The translations under genes were made by a program, and so were the position numbers. Below the pieces are notes generated by a model that did no database searches, was not told where the DNA came from, and saw only the letters and a program-made list of their open reading frames with translations. Source: JALSKU01 sp964556545 (lineage in GTDB: Bacteria; Campylobacterota; Campylobacteria; Campylobacterales; JALSKU01). Taken from it: a DNA stretch of 30,927 nt. Each line of letters starts with the position of its first letter. Within the stretch, counting starts at the first letter, position 1. This document shows positions 7,922-16,535 of the stretch, piece by piece. Location of the stretch: assembly GCA_964556545.1 (NCBI GenBank), contig CAZKWE010000081.1, forward strand, positions 1 through 30,927, read 5' to 3'.

Positions 7922-9261
7922 TGGATACTATTGCGGCTATCGCAACAGCTCATGGTATAGGCTCTATATCCATAGTAAGGCTTAGCGGAGATAGAGCTTA
8001 TGAAATAGCTTTAAAACTTTCAAAAAAAGATAAACTTCTTCCAAGATATGCAACACTTTCATATCTGTATACCAAAGATAAAATAGTTATAGATGAAGCG
8101 ATTTTGATTTATTTTAAATCCCCAAACAGTTTTACGGGTGAAGATATAGTTGAATTTCAATGTCATGGCGGTGTGGTTGCGGCCAATGTTATACTAAAAG
8201 AGATAATATCTCACGGCGCCAGGCTTGCCAACCCCGGTGAATTTTCCAAAAGAGCTTTTCTAAATAATAAGATTGATTTAACTAAGGCTGAAGCTATTGC
8301 AAAAATCATTGAGATAAAAAGTGAAGATGCACTTAAACTTCTTTCAAAGCAGTTAAGAGGTGATTTAAAAGAGTATATAGATAATTTAAGAGATAAACTT
8401 GTTGAAATACTTGCTTTTATTGAAGTAAATATTGACTATGCCGAAGAGGATTTGCCAAAAGATTTGGAAGATGATATAAAAAACAAACTTGATTATATAG
8501 AAAAAACTGTTGAAAAAACTCTCCATACAAGTTTGCAAAAAGAGGGGCTTGTCAATGGCTTTGATATAGCTATAGTGGGAAAACCCAATGTCGGAAAAAG
8601 TTCTTTGTTAAATAAGCTTGTCAATTACCAAAGGGCTATTATAAGTGAAATAGCAGGAACTACAAGAGATACAATAGAAGAAGAGTTGAAGATAGGTACA
8701 CATTTGGTCAAAATTGTTGACACCGCAGGTATCAGAGATGCGAAAGACACCATAGAAAAAATAGGAGTGCAAAGAAGTCTTGAATCTATGAAAAATGCTG
8801 AAATAGTATTTGCTCTTTTTGATATATCCCATGAGTGTGACAAAGAGGATGAAGCTGTTATAAAAATGATAAACAAATATAAGGATAATAAAAAAATATT
8901 TGTTTTTTTAAATAAATCGGACTTGGAACAAAAGTTTGATCTTTCAAAACTCAAAAATTTTACCCCGATAAAAATCAGTGCTAAAAATGATGTGGATATA
9001 GTTGTAAAATCTTTAAAAGAGTATCTTGACCGTACTGCAAAAGATGATAGTATGCTTTTAACTACCAACAGACAGATTCAAAGTTGTCAAAATGCACTTG
9101 AAGCCATAAAAAGAGCAAAAGAACCGCTTAAAAACGGTGAACTTGAACTTTTTGCATATGAAATTAATGATGCTATAGATCATATATCGTCAATTACTAC
9201 AAAATTTGAAAGAGATGAAATCCTTGATAAAATGTTTGGCAGTTTTTGTCTGGGAAAATAG
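7921..9261 (+). CDS. mnmE: tRNA modification GTPase MnmE
   Basis: MnmE works with MnmG to modify the wobble uridine of certain tRNAs (cmnm5U). The 446-residue product has the N-terminal folate-binding dimerisation domain (IAAIATAHGIGSISIVRLSG; later GEFSKRAFLNNKIDL), a helical domain interrupted by a G domain, and the C-terminal helix. G motifs are complete: GKPNVGKSS, TTRDT, DTAG and NKSD. The protein ends FGSFCLGK; the essential Cys of the usual FC(I/L)GK tail is present. The ATG overlaps the jag stop (TAATG). It closes the rpmH block; about 70 bases with a promoter separate it from purL. Confidence 0.97.
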   Translation: MDTIAAIATAHGIGSISIVRLSGDRAYEIALKLSKKDKLLPRYATLSYLYTKDKIVIDEAILIYFKSPNSFTGEDIVEFQCHGGVVAANVILKEIISHGARLANPGEFSKRAFLNNKIDLTKAEAIAKIIEIKSEDALKLLSKQLRGDLKEYIDNLRDKLVEILAFIEVNIDYAEEDLPKDLEDDIKNKLDYIEKTVEKTLHTSLQKEGLVNGFDIAIVGKPNVGKSSLLNKLVNYQRAIISEIAGTTRDTIEEELKIGTHLVKIVDTAGIRDAKDTIEKIGVQRSLESMKNAEIVFALFDISHECDKEDEAVIKMINKYKDNKKIFVFLNKSDLEQKFDLSKLKNFTPIKISAKNDVDIVVKSLKEYLDRTAKDDSMLLTTNRQIQSCQNALEAIKRAKEPLKNGELELFAYEINDAIDHISSITTKFERDEILDKMFGSFCLGK

Positions 9262-9295
9262 ATATCCAATAAGCAAGTCATTATCTCTTTTTTTG

Positions 9296-9301
9296 TATAA
9301 T
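9296..9301 (+). promoter_or_regulatory. Sigma-70 -10 box of purL
   Basis: TATAAT preceded by a CTTTTTTTG run lies about 30 bases before the purL ATG. T-rich upstream DNA replaces a defined -35, as in related bacteria. No PurR-like operator was recognised. Confidence 0.65.
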
Positions 9302-9332
9302 AATATATACTGTAAATATAGGAAAAAAAGCT

Positions 9333-11531
9333 ATGCAAAATATTGATAAAACACTTCAAAAATTAAAACTTTCAAAAGATGAGTACCAAAATATTTTGGA
9401 AATTATGGGCAGAGAGCCCAATATGCTCGAACTTCAGATATTTTCTTCTATGTGGAGTGAACATTGCTCTTATAAATCAAGTAAAAAATACCTTAACGGT
9501 TTTCCTACCAAAGCCCCATGGGTTATACAAGGTCCCGGAGAAAATGCAGGAGTTATAGATATTGGAGACGGATTGGCTGCCGTATTTAAAATGGAGAGCC
9601 ACAATCATCCAAGCTATATCGAGCCTTATCAGGGGGCGGCTACCGGAGTGGGCGGTATTTTAAGAGATGTATTTACTATGGGTGCCAGGCCGGTTGCCAA
9701 TATGAATTCCTTAAGATTCGGCACCATTAGAAAAAATGATAAAACAGGAAAATACCAACGATATCTTGTTAGAGGAGTAGTAGCCGGTATAGGTGATTAT
9801 GGCAATTGTATGGGGGTTCCTACAATTGGCGGTGAAACTTCATTTGATGATTGTTATAACGGTAATATACTGGTTAATGCTTTTACACTCGGTATTTGCA
9901 GAAGTGACGAAATATTTTATGGAAGAGCCGAGGGTATCGGCAACCCGGTTATATATGTAGGTAGCAAAACCGGAAGAGACGGACTTGGCGGAGCAGTAAT
10001 GGCAAGCGATAGTTTTACCGAAGAGAATAAATCTCTTAGACCGACTGTGCAAGTTGGAGATCCGTTTACGGAAAAACTTTTGCTTGAAGCTTGTTTGGAA
10101 TTATTTCAAAATGACTATATAGTCGGCATACAGGATATGGGAGCAGCAGGTCTTACAAGCAGTTCTTTCGAAATGGCAGGAAGAAGCGGAAGCGGGATGG
10201 TGATGCATTTGGATAAAGTACCTGCCCGCGAAGAAGGAATGGAGCCATTTGAATTTATGCTTAGCGAATCCCAAGAAAGAATGCTTATATGTGCCAAAAA
10301 AGGCTATGAAGATAAAGTTCTTGAAATTTTTAAAAGATGGGATTTGGATGCAAAAGTTATAGGTGAAGTAACGGATACGGGCAATATGGAGCTTTTTTGG
10401 CATGGAAAAAAGGTGGCTGATATACCTATAGATCCTGTCGGAGAAAATGCACCTATATTGGATAGACCCACTAAAAAACCTGCATATCTTGAAAAGATAA
10501 AAGAGATAAAAGCTGATATAAATTCACTCAATGTCAATGAAACATTTGATAAACTCATAGCTTCACCTGAAGTAGTTGATAAATCATGGATATACAATCA
10601 GTATGATTCTATGGTGCAGACCAATACCATAAAAGCACCCGGTTCGCTTGATGCTTCAACTATAAGAGTAAAAGAGAGTGGAGTTGGTATATCTATGAGC
10701 AGTGACTGCAATCCGAGATACTGCTATATCGATCCTTTCGGCGGTGCTGCTGCTGCAGTAGTTGAAAGCGGTAGAAATGTCGCAATGAGCGGGGCGACTC
10801 CAAAAGCCATAACTGACTGCCTAAACTACGGCAATCCTGAAAATCCTGAAATTATGTGGCAGTTTGCAAAAGGATGTGAGGGTATAAAAGAAGCATGTAG
10901 AGAATTAAATACTCCGGTAGTCAGCGGAAATGTATCGCTCTATAATGAAACCAATGCAGAGGGAATATTTCCAACCCCGGCAATTGTTATGGTGGGGGTT
11001 AATGAGAAAGCTGAAAAAACATTGCCAAGCTTTTTTCAAAAAGAGGGAAGTGCCATCTATCTTCTTGGTGAAACTAAAAGTGAATTTGGCGGGAGTTTGC
11101 TTTTGAAAGAGATGTTTGGTGAAGTTAGCGGAACTTTGCCAAAACTTGACTATCAAAAAGAGTTAGAGTTGTGGAGATTGGTAAAAGAGGCAAATCAGGC
11201 AGGTTTGCTTAATGCAGCCAAAGATGTAAATGTAGGCGGTATTGCCATAGCACTTTACAAAATGTCTGCCAAGAGTAAAAAAGGTATAGAGGTAACAACC
11301 GGTTTTAAAAATGCGATAGATATATTTAGCGAATCATTTAGCAGAGCTATTTTGGAAGTAAATGACGAAGAAGCTTTTGAAAATATTGCAAATTCAAGCG
11401 GATTGAAATATAAAAAAATAGGTGTCGTAAAAGGAGAGAGATATAGAATTGACGAGATAGACAGAGATATAAAAGTTATCGAAAGTATCTATTTTGATTC
11501 ATTCTGCGAACTTATAGAAAGTGATCTCTAA
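9333..11531 (+). CDS. purL: Phosphoribosylformylglycinamidine synthase subunit PurL
   Basis: PurL converts FGAR to FGAM with ATP and ammonia from PurQ. The 732-residue length is that of the small, PurQS-dependent form. Visible landmarks are SSMWSEHCSYKSSK near the N-terminus, the FKMESHNHPSYIEPYQGAATGVGGILRD active-site region, the GGETSFDDCYNGNILVNAFTLG strand, the QDMGAAGLTSSSFEMA repeat and the second-half GAAAAVVESGRNVAMSGATPKAITDCLNYGNPE. It has its own promoter and may be transcribed together with the unknown gene and purH that follow. Confidence 0.98.
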   Translation: MQNIDKTLQKLKLSKDEYQNILEIMGREPNMLELQIFSSMWSEHCSYKSSKKYLNGFPTKAPWVIQGPGENAGVIDIGDGLAAVFKMESHNHPSYIEPYQGAATGVGGILRDVFTMGARPVANMNSLRFGTIRKNDKTGKYQRYLVRGVVAGIGDYGNCMGVPTIGGETSFDDCYNGNILVNAFTLGICRSDEIFYGRAEGIGNPVIYVGSKTGRDGLGGAVMASDSFTEENKSLRPTVQVGDPFTEKLLLEACLELFQNDYIVGIQDMGAAGLTSSSFEMAGRSGSGMVMHLDKVPAREEGMEPFEFMLSESQERMLICAKKGYEDKVLEIFKRWDLDAKVIGEVTDTGNMELFWHGKKVADIPIDPVGENAPILDRPTKKPAYLEKIKEIKADINSLNVNETFDKLIASPEVVDKSWIYNQYDSMVQTNTIKAPGSLDASTIRVKESGVGISMSSDCNPRYCYIDPFGGAAAAVVESGRNVAMSGATPKAITDCLNYGNPENPEIMWQFAKGCEGIKEACRELNTPVVSGNVSLYNETNAEGIFPTPAIVMVGVNEKAEKTLPSFFQKEGSAIYLLGETKSEFGGSLLLKEMFGEVSGTLPKLDYQKELELWRLVKEANQAGLLNAAKDVNVGGIAIALYKMSAKSKKGIEVTTGFKNAIDIFSESFSRAILEVNDEEAFENIANSSGLKYKKIGVVKGERYRIDEIDRDIKVIESIYFDSFCELIESDL

Positions 11532-11540
11532 AACGGATAA

Positions 11541-11561
11541 TTGAAAATTGAAAATTGATAA
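11541..11561 (+). repeat. Three tandem 7-base units TTGAWAA at a start codon
   Basis: Two exact TTGAAAA units are followed by TTGATAA and TTGG. The second unit supplies the TTG start used for the unknown secreted protein. Because 7 is not a multiple of 3, a change in unit number would alter spacing and frame, but three units is too short to call this a contingency locus. Confidence 0.5.
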
Positions 11562-12162
11562 TTGGTTAAAAAGGACAACTGTTTTTTTATTGCTTTTTTG
11601 TATTTCTCTTTTTGCAAAACAGTGTGCCGATCAGTATAATAGCGAAGCTTTTTTAGATGCTCCTGAAAGGCTTGGCGAGATTATTGATAACGGTTTAAAA
11701 GGGTTACCCGTTTTTGGAAAAGCAAAAGAGTATCAAAAGCTTGGTTTTAAAAAGATAAAAATTTACAATAAAATATACTTTATCAATACAAAAAAGATAA
11801 AAAGAGAAAGAGATTATATCTATCCGATAAAATCAGGTTTGTGGAAATTTCATATTGATAAAAACGGTTTTGTTGATGAGTTTGATATAGCTGAAGCTTT
11901 TGGATATAAAGATAAAGTAGAAAGTGTTGCAAATGAGATAAATAGCGATTTTGAAGGATTGTGGAATAGGTGGGGCGGAGATGATTATGCACTTTTAATG
12001 CAACCGGAAGATGCACAATTAAGATATGGTAATTTTTATCTTTCTTTCAATGTTTATCTTTATGGAGTTGAAGAAGATGCAACCCGGTTAGAAAATACTG
12101 TGATAGATTATCATTTTTTAAATTATACAAATGAAGTAAACAAATATGGGTGCCTCCAATAA
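11548..12162 (+). CDS. Hypothetical secreted protein between purL and purH
   Basis: I do not recognise this 204-residue protein. The most likely start is TTG at 11548, giving a short basic N-terminus and a hydrophobic stretch (TVFLLLFCISLFA) that reads as a signal peptide cleaved near residue 23. The mature part is rich in charged and aromatic residues, has three Cys (two predicted in the mature part) and no membrane span. The start lies in a short 7-base repeat (see separate entry), and the best purine-rich site (AAAAAGGAC) is downstream of that TTG, so a start a few codons later at a weak codon is possible. Its place between two purine genes may only reflect co-transcription. Confidence 0.65.
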   Translation: MKIDNWLKRTTVFLLLFCISLFAKQCADQYNSEAFLDAPERLGEIIDNGLKGLPVFGKAKEYQKLGFKKIKIYNKIYFINTKKIKRERDYIYPIKSGLWKFHIDKNGFVDEFDIAEAFGYKDKVESVANEINSDFEGLWNRWGGDDYALLMQPEDAQLRYGNFYLSFNVYLYGVEEDATRLENTVIDYHFLNYTNEVNKYGCLQ

Positions 12163-12201
12163 CTTATATAGCCCATAAATAAAATGTAAGGAAGGAAAAT
12201 A

Positions 12202-13734
12202 GTGAGAGCATTATTGAGTGTTAGCGATAAAGAAGGAATTGTTGAATTTGCCAAATCTTTGGAAGAGCTTTCGTTTGAAATTATTTCAACAGGAGGAACT
12301 TACAAGCTTTTAAAAGAAAATGGTATTGATGCTGTGGAGATAGACCAAATTACAAAATTTCCGGAGTGTTTTGAAGGAAGAGTGAAAACTTTAAATCCAT
12401 ATGTACATGGCGGTATTTTGTATAGAAGAGATAAAGATAAACATATAGATGAAGCTAAAAAGCTTGGAGTGGAAGCAATTGATTTGGTGTGTGTCAATCT
12501 TTATCCGTTTAAAGAGACTATAGAAAAAACTGATAATTTTGAAGAAATTATAGAAAATATAGATATTGGTGGTCCTACTATGGTTAGAAGTGCTGCTAAA
12601 AATTTTAAAGATGTATTGATAGTTACGGATAAAAAAGAGTATGATGCAGTTATAGAAGCAATTAAAAACGGTAACGATACAGAAGATTTTAGAAGAAATT
12701 TGATGATAAAAGCATTTTCTCATACAGCAAACTATGACAGTATGATAGCAAATTATATGAATGAGAGATTTAAGGGCGGATTTGGAGAAAAACAGTTTAT
12801 AATAGGAAATAAAGTAGCCGATACAAGATACGGGGAAAATCCTCATCAAAAAGGAGCTCTTTATGAGTTTGAAAGTTTTTACAGTAAAAATTTCAAAACT
12901 CTAAAAGGTGAAGCAAGTTTTAACAACTTGACAGATATTAACGCAGCGGTTAAAATTGCATCTGCTTTTGGAAATGAAAATGCACTCTGCATAGTCAAGC
13001 ATGGGAATCCTTGCGGATTTGCCATAAAAGATACCTTGCTTGAGAGTTATACCGAAGCTTTGAAGTGTGATCCTATATCAGCCTACGGCGGGGTTGTAGC
13101 CGTTAATGGTATTGTTGATAAAGAGTTGGCCGAGAAAATGAATGAAATATTTTTAGAGGTTATTATCGCAGGCAGATTTGAAAATGATGCTATTGAAGTT
13201 TTTGCAAAGAAAAAAAGAATTAAGCTTTTTGAGTATGGCAGCGACAGGCTTTTAGTCAGTCAAGATAGATATGATTTTAAACATATAAACGGTGGTTTTG
13301 TTTTTCAAGATAGTGATAGAGTAAGCAACAAAGAAATAAAAGAGGCCAAACTTGTAAGCCGTAAAAAAGCTACAGAGAGTGAATTAAAAGACCTTGAAAT
13401 TGCTTATAAAGTGGCAGCTTTGACAAAGTCAAACTGTGTAGTTTATGTAAAAAACAGTGCTATGGTAGCAGTTGGAATGGGTATGACAAGCAGAGTGGAT
13501 GCGGCTCAGTGTGCTCTTAAAAAAACTCATGAACTGGGGCTTAATGTAAAAGGCAGTGCATTGGCTAGTGAAGCATTTTTTCCATTTCGCGATTCTATTG
13601 ATGCGGCTGCAAGTGCCGGTGTAACATCTGTTATAGAGCCCGGCGGAAGCATAAGGGATAACGAAGTTATAAAAGCAGCTGATGAGCATAGTATGAGCCT
13701 TTACTTTAGTGGAACAAGACATTTTTTGCATTGA
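12202..13734 (+). CDS. purH: Bifunctional AICAR transformylase / IMP cyclohydrolase
   Basis: PurH performs the last two steps of IMP synthesis: formylation of AICAR and ring closure. The 510-residue protein shows the N-terminal cyclohydrolase domain (ISTGGTYKLL, GRVKTLNPYVHGGIL, NIDIGGPTMVRSAAKN) and the transformylase domain (ADTRYGENPHQKGALY, VKHGNPCGFA with the catalytic Lys-His, and the late FPFRDSIDAAASAGVTSVIEPGGSIRD). It starts with GTG preceded by AAGGAAGG. A bidirectional hairpin lies directly downstream. Confidence 0.98.
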   Translation: MRALLSVSDKEGIVEFAKSLEELSFEIISTGGTYKLLKENGIDAVEIDQITKFPECFEGRVKTLNPYVHGGILYRRDKDKHIDEAKKLGVEAIDLVCVNLYPFKETIEKTDNFEEIIENIDIGGPTMVRSAAKNFKDVLIVTDKKEYDAVIEAIKNGNDTEDFRRNLMIKAFSHTANYDSMIANYMNERFKGGFGEKQFIIGNKVADTRYGENPHQKGALYEFESFYSKNFKTLKGEASFNNLTDINAAVKIASAFGNENALCIVKHGNPCGFAIKDTLLESYTEALKCDPISAYGGVVAVNGIVDKELAEKMNEIFLEVIIAGRFENDAIEVFAKKKRIKLFEYGSDRLLVSQDRYDFKHINGGFVFQDSDRVSNKEIKEAKLVSRKKATESELKDLEIAYKVAALTKSNCVVYVKNSAMVAVGMGMTSRVDAAQCALKKTHELGLNVKGSALASEAFFPFRDSIDAAASAGVTSVIEPGGSIRDNEVIKAADEHSMSLYFSGTRHFLH

Positions 13735-13753
13735 TTTAAAATAAAAAGTGACA

Positions 13754-13778
13754 GGGATACTGTTTTTGACAGTATCCT
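13754..13778. terminator. Bidirectional terminator between purH and the diguanylate cyclase
   Basis: A 9-bp perfect stem (GGATACTGT / ACAGTATCC, loop TTTTG) lies between two converging genes. On the plus strand AAAATAATTT follows; on the minus strand a CTTTTTAT run follows the stem, so it probably stops transcription from both sides. Confidence 0.75.
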
Positions 13779-13786
13779 AAAATAAT

Positions 13787-14848
13787 TTACTCTTTTATAT
13801 CTTCAAAAAATACAAATCTGTTTTTACCGCTTTGTTTAGCAAGATACATTGCCATATCGGCATGTTTTTTTAAGAGTGCTTTCATATATGCATCTTGAGG
13901 GAATATGGCTATGCCGATACTTGCTGAGAGGAAATTTATATTATTGCTGTAAGGTTTTGCCAAAATCATGGTAATATTATTTGCTTTTTTTATCAATTGC
14001 TCTTTATTGGTTGTCTTGGTTAATATGGTAAATTCATCACCTCCCAATCTGGCAACTATATCATTATTGTTTGTTACGATTTTAAGCCTGTTTGCAACTT
14101 CTATAAGAATTTCATCTCCTATGTCATGACCCATTTTATCATTTACCTTTTTAAAACCATCCAAATCTATAAACATTAGAGTAAAACCTGTATTTTTATG
14201 GACGGTATTTGATATAAAAGTATCCAACTCTTTTTCAAAATGGCTTCTGTTGATAAGATTTGTTAAAAAATCATATTTGGCATCCTCTTGGGTTTCATTA
14301 TAATTCTGATAAAGCGAGCGGTATTGATTGTTTAATTTATACAGAATTTTTAAAAAATAAACGGGTAAAATTAAAAAAGCGAAGAACCAACCCATTGCTA
14401 TATCCAAGTGGTATGCCCAAAAGTCAGAAAAATATATCACAAGTATCCATGCAATCAGAGTATTTGTTATCACAAATATAGCAATTTTTAAATTATATCT
14501 GCTACTGTAACCAATAACATACCATAAAAGAAGTACAGGAAAATAAACCGAATATGACCCGGTACAAATAAGAGACAAAGTGGTTAACAATATATCTATA
14601 AACGACTCTATATAAATGCGGACAGTTTTTAAAAAATCAGGAAAAAATTTTATAATTATAAGATATATACTGTTTGATAATGATTCTGCAATAAATAAAT
14701 CTTTTAAGGATAAATACTCAAATATTTGCCTGTTAAACAAATCGGGTGAAAGTACAATGATAATAAGTGTTGCTATTGCAACTATAATATATCGAAGATA
14801 TATTTGAGAAAATTCCTCTTTTAACTGATTTGTTTGTGTTGTTATCAT
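13787..14848 (-). CDS. Membrane diguanylate cyclase (GGDEF)
   Basis: The C-terminal half makes cyclic di-GMP from GTP. The 353-residue protein has about six hydrophobic segments between residues 18 and 170 forming an integral membrane sensor of no family I recognise, a short helix, then a complete GGDEF domain starting at DFLTNLINRSHFEKEL. Catalytic features are present: FIDLDGFKKVND for metal binding and the RLGGDEF signature at 269-273. The inhibitory I-site RxxD is missing (NNND at that position), so product feedback may be absent. It is 34 bases downstream of the previous minus-strand gene and has a possible own promoter very close to the ATG. Confidence 0.92.
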   Translation of the reverse strand: MITTQTNQLKEEFSQIYLRYIIVAIATLIIIVLSPDLFNRQIFEYLSLKDLFIAESLSNSIYLIIIKFFPDFLKTVRIYIESFIDILLTTLSLICTGSYSVYFPVLLLWYVIGYSSRYNLKIAIFVITNTLIAWILVIYFSDFWAYHLDIAMGWFFAFLILPVYFLKILYKLNNQYRSLYQNYNETQEDAKYDFLTNLINRSHFEKELDTFISNTVHKNTGFTLMFIDLDGFKKVNDKMGHDIGDEILIEVANRLKIVTNNNDIVARLGGDEFTILTKTTNKEQLIKKANNITMILAKPYSNNINFLSASIGIAIFPQDAYMKALLKKHADMAMYLAKQSGKNRFVFFEDIKE

Positions 14849-14853
14849 TTTGT

Positions 14854-14859
14854 ATTATA
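14854..14859 (-). promoter_or_regulatory. Possible -10 box placed for a leaderless diguanylate cyclase mRNA
   Basis: On the minus strand TATAAT ends five bases before the ATG of the diguanylate cyclase gene, and no ribosome site is visible before that ATG. Transcription starting at normal distance would begin at or very near the A of the ATG. It could also be a chance match in AT-rich DNA. Confidence 0.35.
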
Positions 14860-14882
14860 TAGTTTTAAAAATAATGTATATA

Positions 14883-15290
14883 TTAAACATTTAAAAAATT
14901 TACAGTCATATCATAATTTTTATGAATTGTTTGAGCAAATTTTTCAAGCAGAAGCAAAACATTTTCCCCATCATCAGGGAAAGTAACTATGGCATCTTTT
15001 TTATCGTTTATTCCGTAAAATTCTTTAATGCCCTGAGCTATATCGTATGCAATATTCCAATCGGCACCGGGAGAAAAAATAACTATATTTTTTTTGTTTT
15101 TAAATACAATGTCACTGTTTCTTAGAATTCTTGAAAGAGTTTTAATAATATCATTTGTCAAGTTTTTATCGGATTTTATAAATATAAGTGAAAAATCCCT
15201 GTGGTATTTATCTTCATATCTTTCTATCAAGGCGATATGGTGCTTTATGACAGGAAAAATATCTTTAAAATTCATTTCTACACATGCCAT
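14883..15290 (-). CDS. Small degenerate GGDEF-like protein
   Basis: I do not recognise a named gene. The 135 residues follow the pattern of a GGDEF fold: FSLIFIKSDK (usual first strand FIDLD), a helix ending SRILRNSDIVFKNKKNIVIFSPG (where active proteins have R-D-RLGGDEFxIL), then AYDIAQGIKEFYG and VTFPDDGENVLLLLEKFAQTIHK. Neither the metal-binding Asp pair nor GGDEF is kept, so it should not make cyclic di-GMP. It begins 9 bases after the sensor kinase stop and is the last gene of the htrA operon. A receiver-like or nucleotide-sensing role is possible; the fold call is from pattern alone. Confidence 0.7.
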   Translation of the reverse strand: MACVEMNFKDIFPVIKHHIALIERYEDKYHRDFSLIFIKSDKNLTNDIIKTLSRILRNSDIVFKNKKNIVIFSPGADWNIAYDIAQGIKEFYGINDKKDAIVTFPDDGENVLLLLEKFAQTIHKNYDMTVNFLNV

Positions 15291-15299
15291 TTTGTTTTC

Positions 15300-16535
15300 C
15301 TATGCAATTATATTTTCCAAATTTTTAAAGACAAAGGTATTGTATCCGTCTTTATAGCTATATAATAATTGTAGCTTATGTGCCCTTAAAATATTATCAA
15401 CCAGATAAAGTCCTAGTCCGAAACTGTCTTTTTGATTGCCATCACTTGTGAAAGGCTCCATATATTCTTTCAAATCTTTTTTTAGTTTTTCGCCTCTGTT
15501 TCTGAAAATGATAGCTTTTTTATTTGCAATAATCTGTACTTTTTTATCAGGAGAATATTTGATAGCATTGTCTATCATATTTTTTATGGCAATACTAAAA
15601 AGTTTAAAATCAACTTTGACATTTATTTCATAAGGTTTTACCAATTCTATTTTATCTTTGTCAATCATAGCCAAATCAATTGCTTCATCAATGATATCAA
15701 TAAGTCTGAAACTTTTTTGTTCTATATTCATAAAACCGCTTGAAATTTTTTCAATGGTTATAAACTCTTCTATAAGATTTTGCAATTTTTCAAATACTGA
15801 TATAAGTCTTTCTTTGTTTTTTCCTTTTTCAAGCATTTCAGCAGTAATTCTTCCTTTTGTGATAGGAGTTTTAAGTTCATGCATTATATTTCTTAAAAAA
15901 AGTATTCTTGAACTGTTAAGTCTTTTTATCTGCTTGACTGCTTTGTCAAATGCATTTGCGACATCAGCTATTTCATCTTCATTATCTGATTTGACATCTA
16001 TATCCAGGTTGCCATCGGCAAATTTTTCTATTTCAATTTTCAATTTTTTAAGAGGAAGTAATTTTTTAATCGTAAGAATATAAGCCATAATGATAAGAAT
16101 CAGTATTGATGCAAAAATAGAACCAAAGATTATATTTCTGTTTGAACCGTATTTTTTATCTTTAAGCAAAAGAGAATATTTTTTTGTTGTGATATACAAA
16201 TAAGCATTTTTTTTATTTTTTAGTATTAAAGCTGTTCCTATAGATGAAGTATGCTGATAAACTATAGGTGTATGATTGATAATATAAAGAGCTTTTTTGA
16301 TATCTTTGATGGGCTTCATATGAAATTCATCCAAAAGTTTAAAAAAATCTTTAAAATCAGATGAAAAAGCAAGTTGGTATTGGATTGATTTTGACATAAG
16401 GGCATATCTGTTTAAAAAGTTTTTTTTACTCTGCTCTTTATCATATTGGTAAAAAAGTATTGAAGTAAAGATTACCCCTATCGAGGCCATAATAAATATA
16501 AAAGTAATACTCGAAAATATAGAGGATTTTTTCAT
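15300..16535 (-). CDS. Sensor histidine kinase, CprS/ArsS-like
   Basis: This is the membrane sensor of the two-component system with the regulator just upstream. The 411-residue protein has a membrane helix at about 8-29, a periplasmic domain of about 105 residues, a second helix at about 134-155, a HAMP-type linker (LPLKKLKIEIEKFADGNLDIDV), a dimerisation domain with the phospho-acceptor His219 in HELKTP, and an ATPase domain with NMIDNAIKYSP and FGLGLYLV. Its ATG overlaps the regulator stop by 4 bases. The htrA-regulator-kinase order matches the Campylobacter jejuni htrA-cprR-cprS arrangement as I recall it, so CprS is the best guess, made on context. Confidence 0.9.
   Translation of the reverse strand: MKKSSIFSSITFIFIMASIGVIFTSILFYQYDKEQSKKNFLNRYALMSKSIQYQLAFSSDFKDFFKLLDEFHMKPIKDIKKALYIINHTPIVYQHTSSIGTALILKNKKNAYLYITTKKYSLLLKDKKYGSNRNIIFGSIFASILILIIMAYILTIKKLLPLKKLKIEIEKFADGNLDIDVKSDNEDEIADVANAFDKAVKQIKRLNSSRILFLRNIMHELKTPITKGRITAEMLEKGKNKERLISVFEKLQNLIEEFITIEKISSGFMNIEQKSFRLIDIIDEAIDLAMIDKDKIELVKPYEINVKVDFKLFSIAIKNMIDNAIKYSPDKKVQIIANKKAIIFRNRGEKLKKDLKEYMEPFTSDGNQKDSFGLGLYLVDNILRAHKLQLLYSYKDGYNTFVFKNLENIIA

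Noticed and set aside
9183..9261. MnmE tail CLGK as an abnormal active site
   Set aside because: The essential Cys is kept and Leu for Ile is a conservative change.
14883..15290. Calling the small protein a broken diguanylate cyclase pseudogene
   Set aside because: The frame is intact, has a normal start and stop and tight operon spacing; a maintained degenerate domain is more likely.
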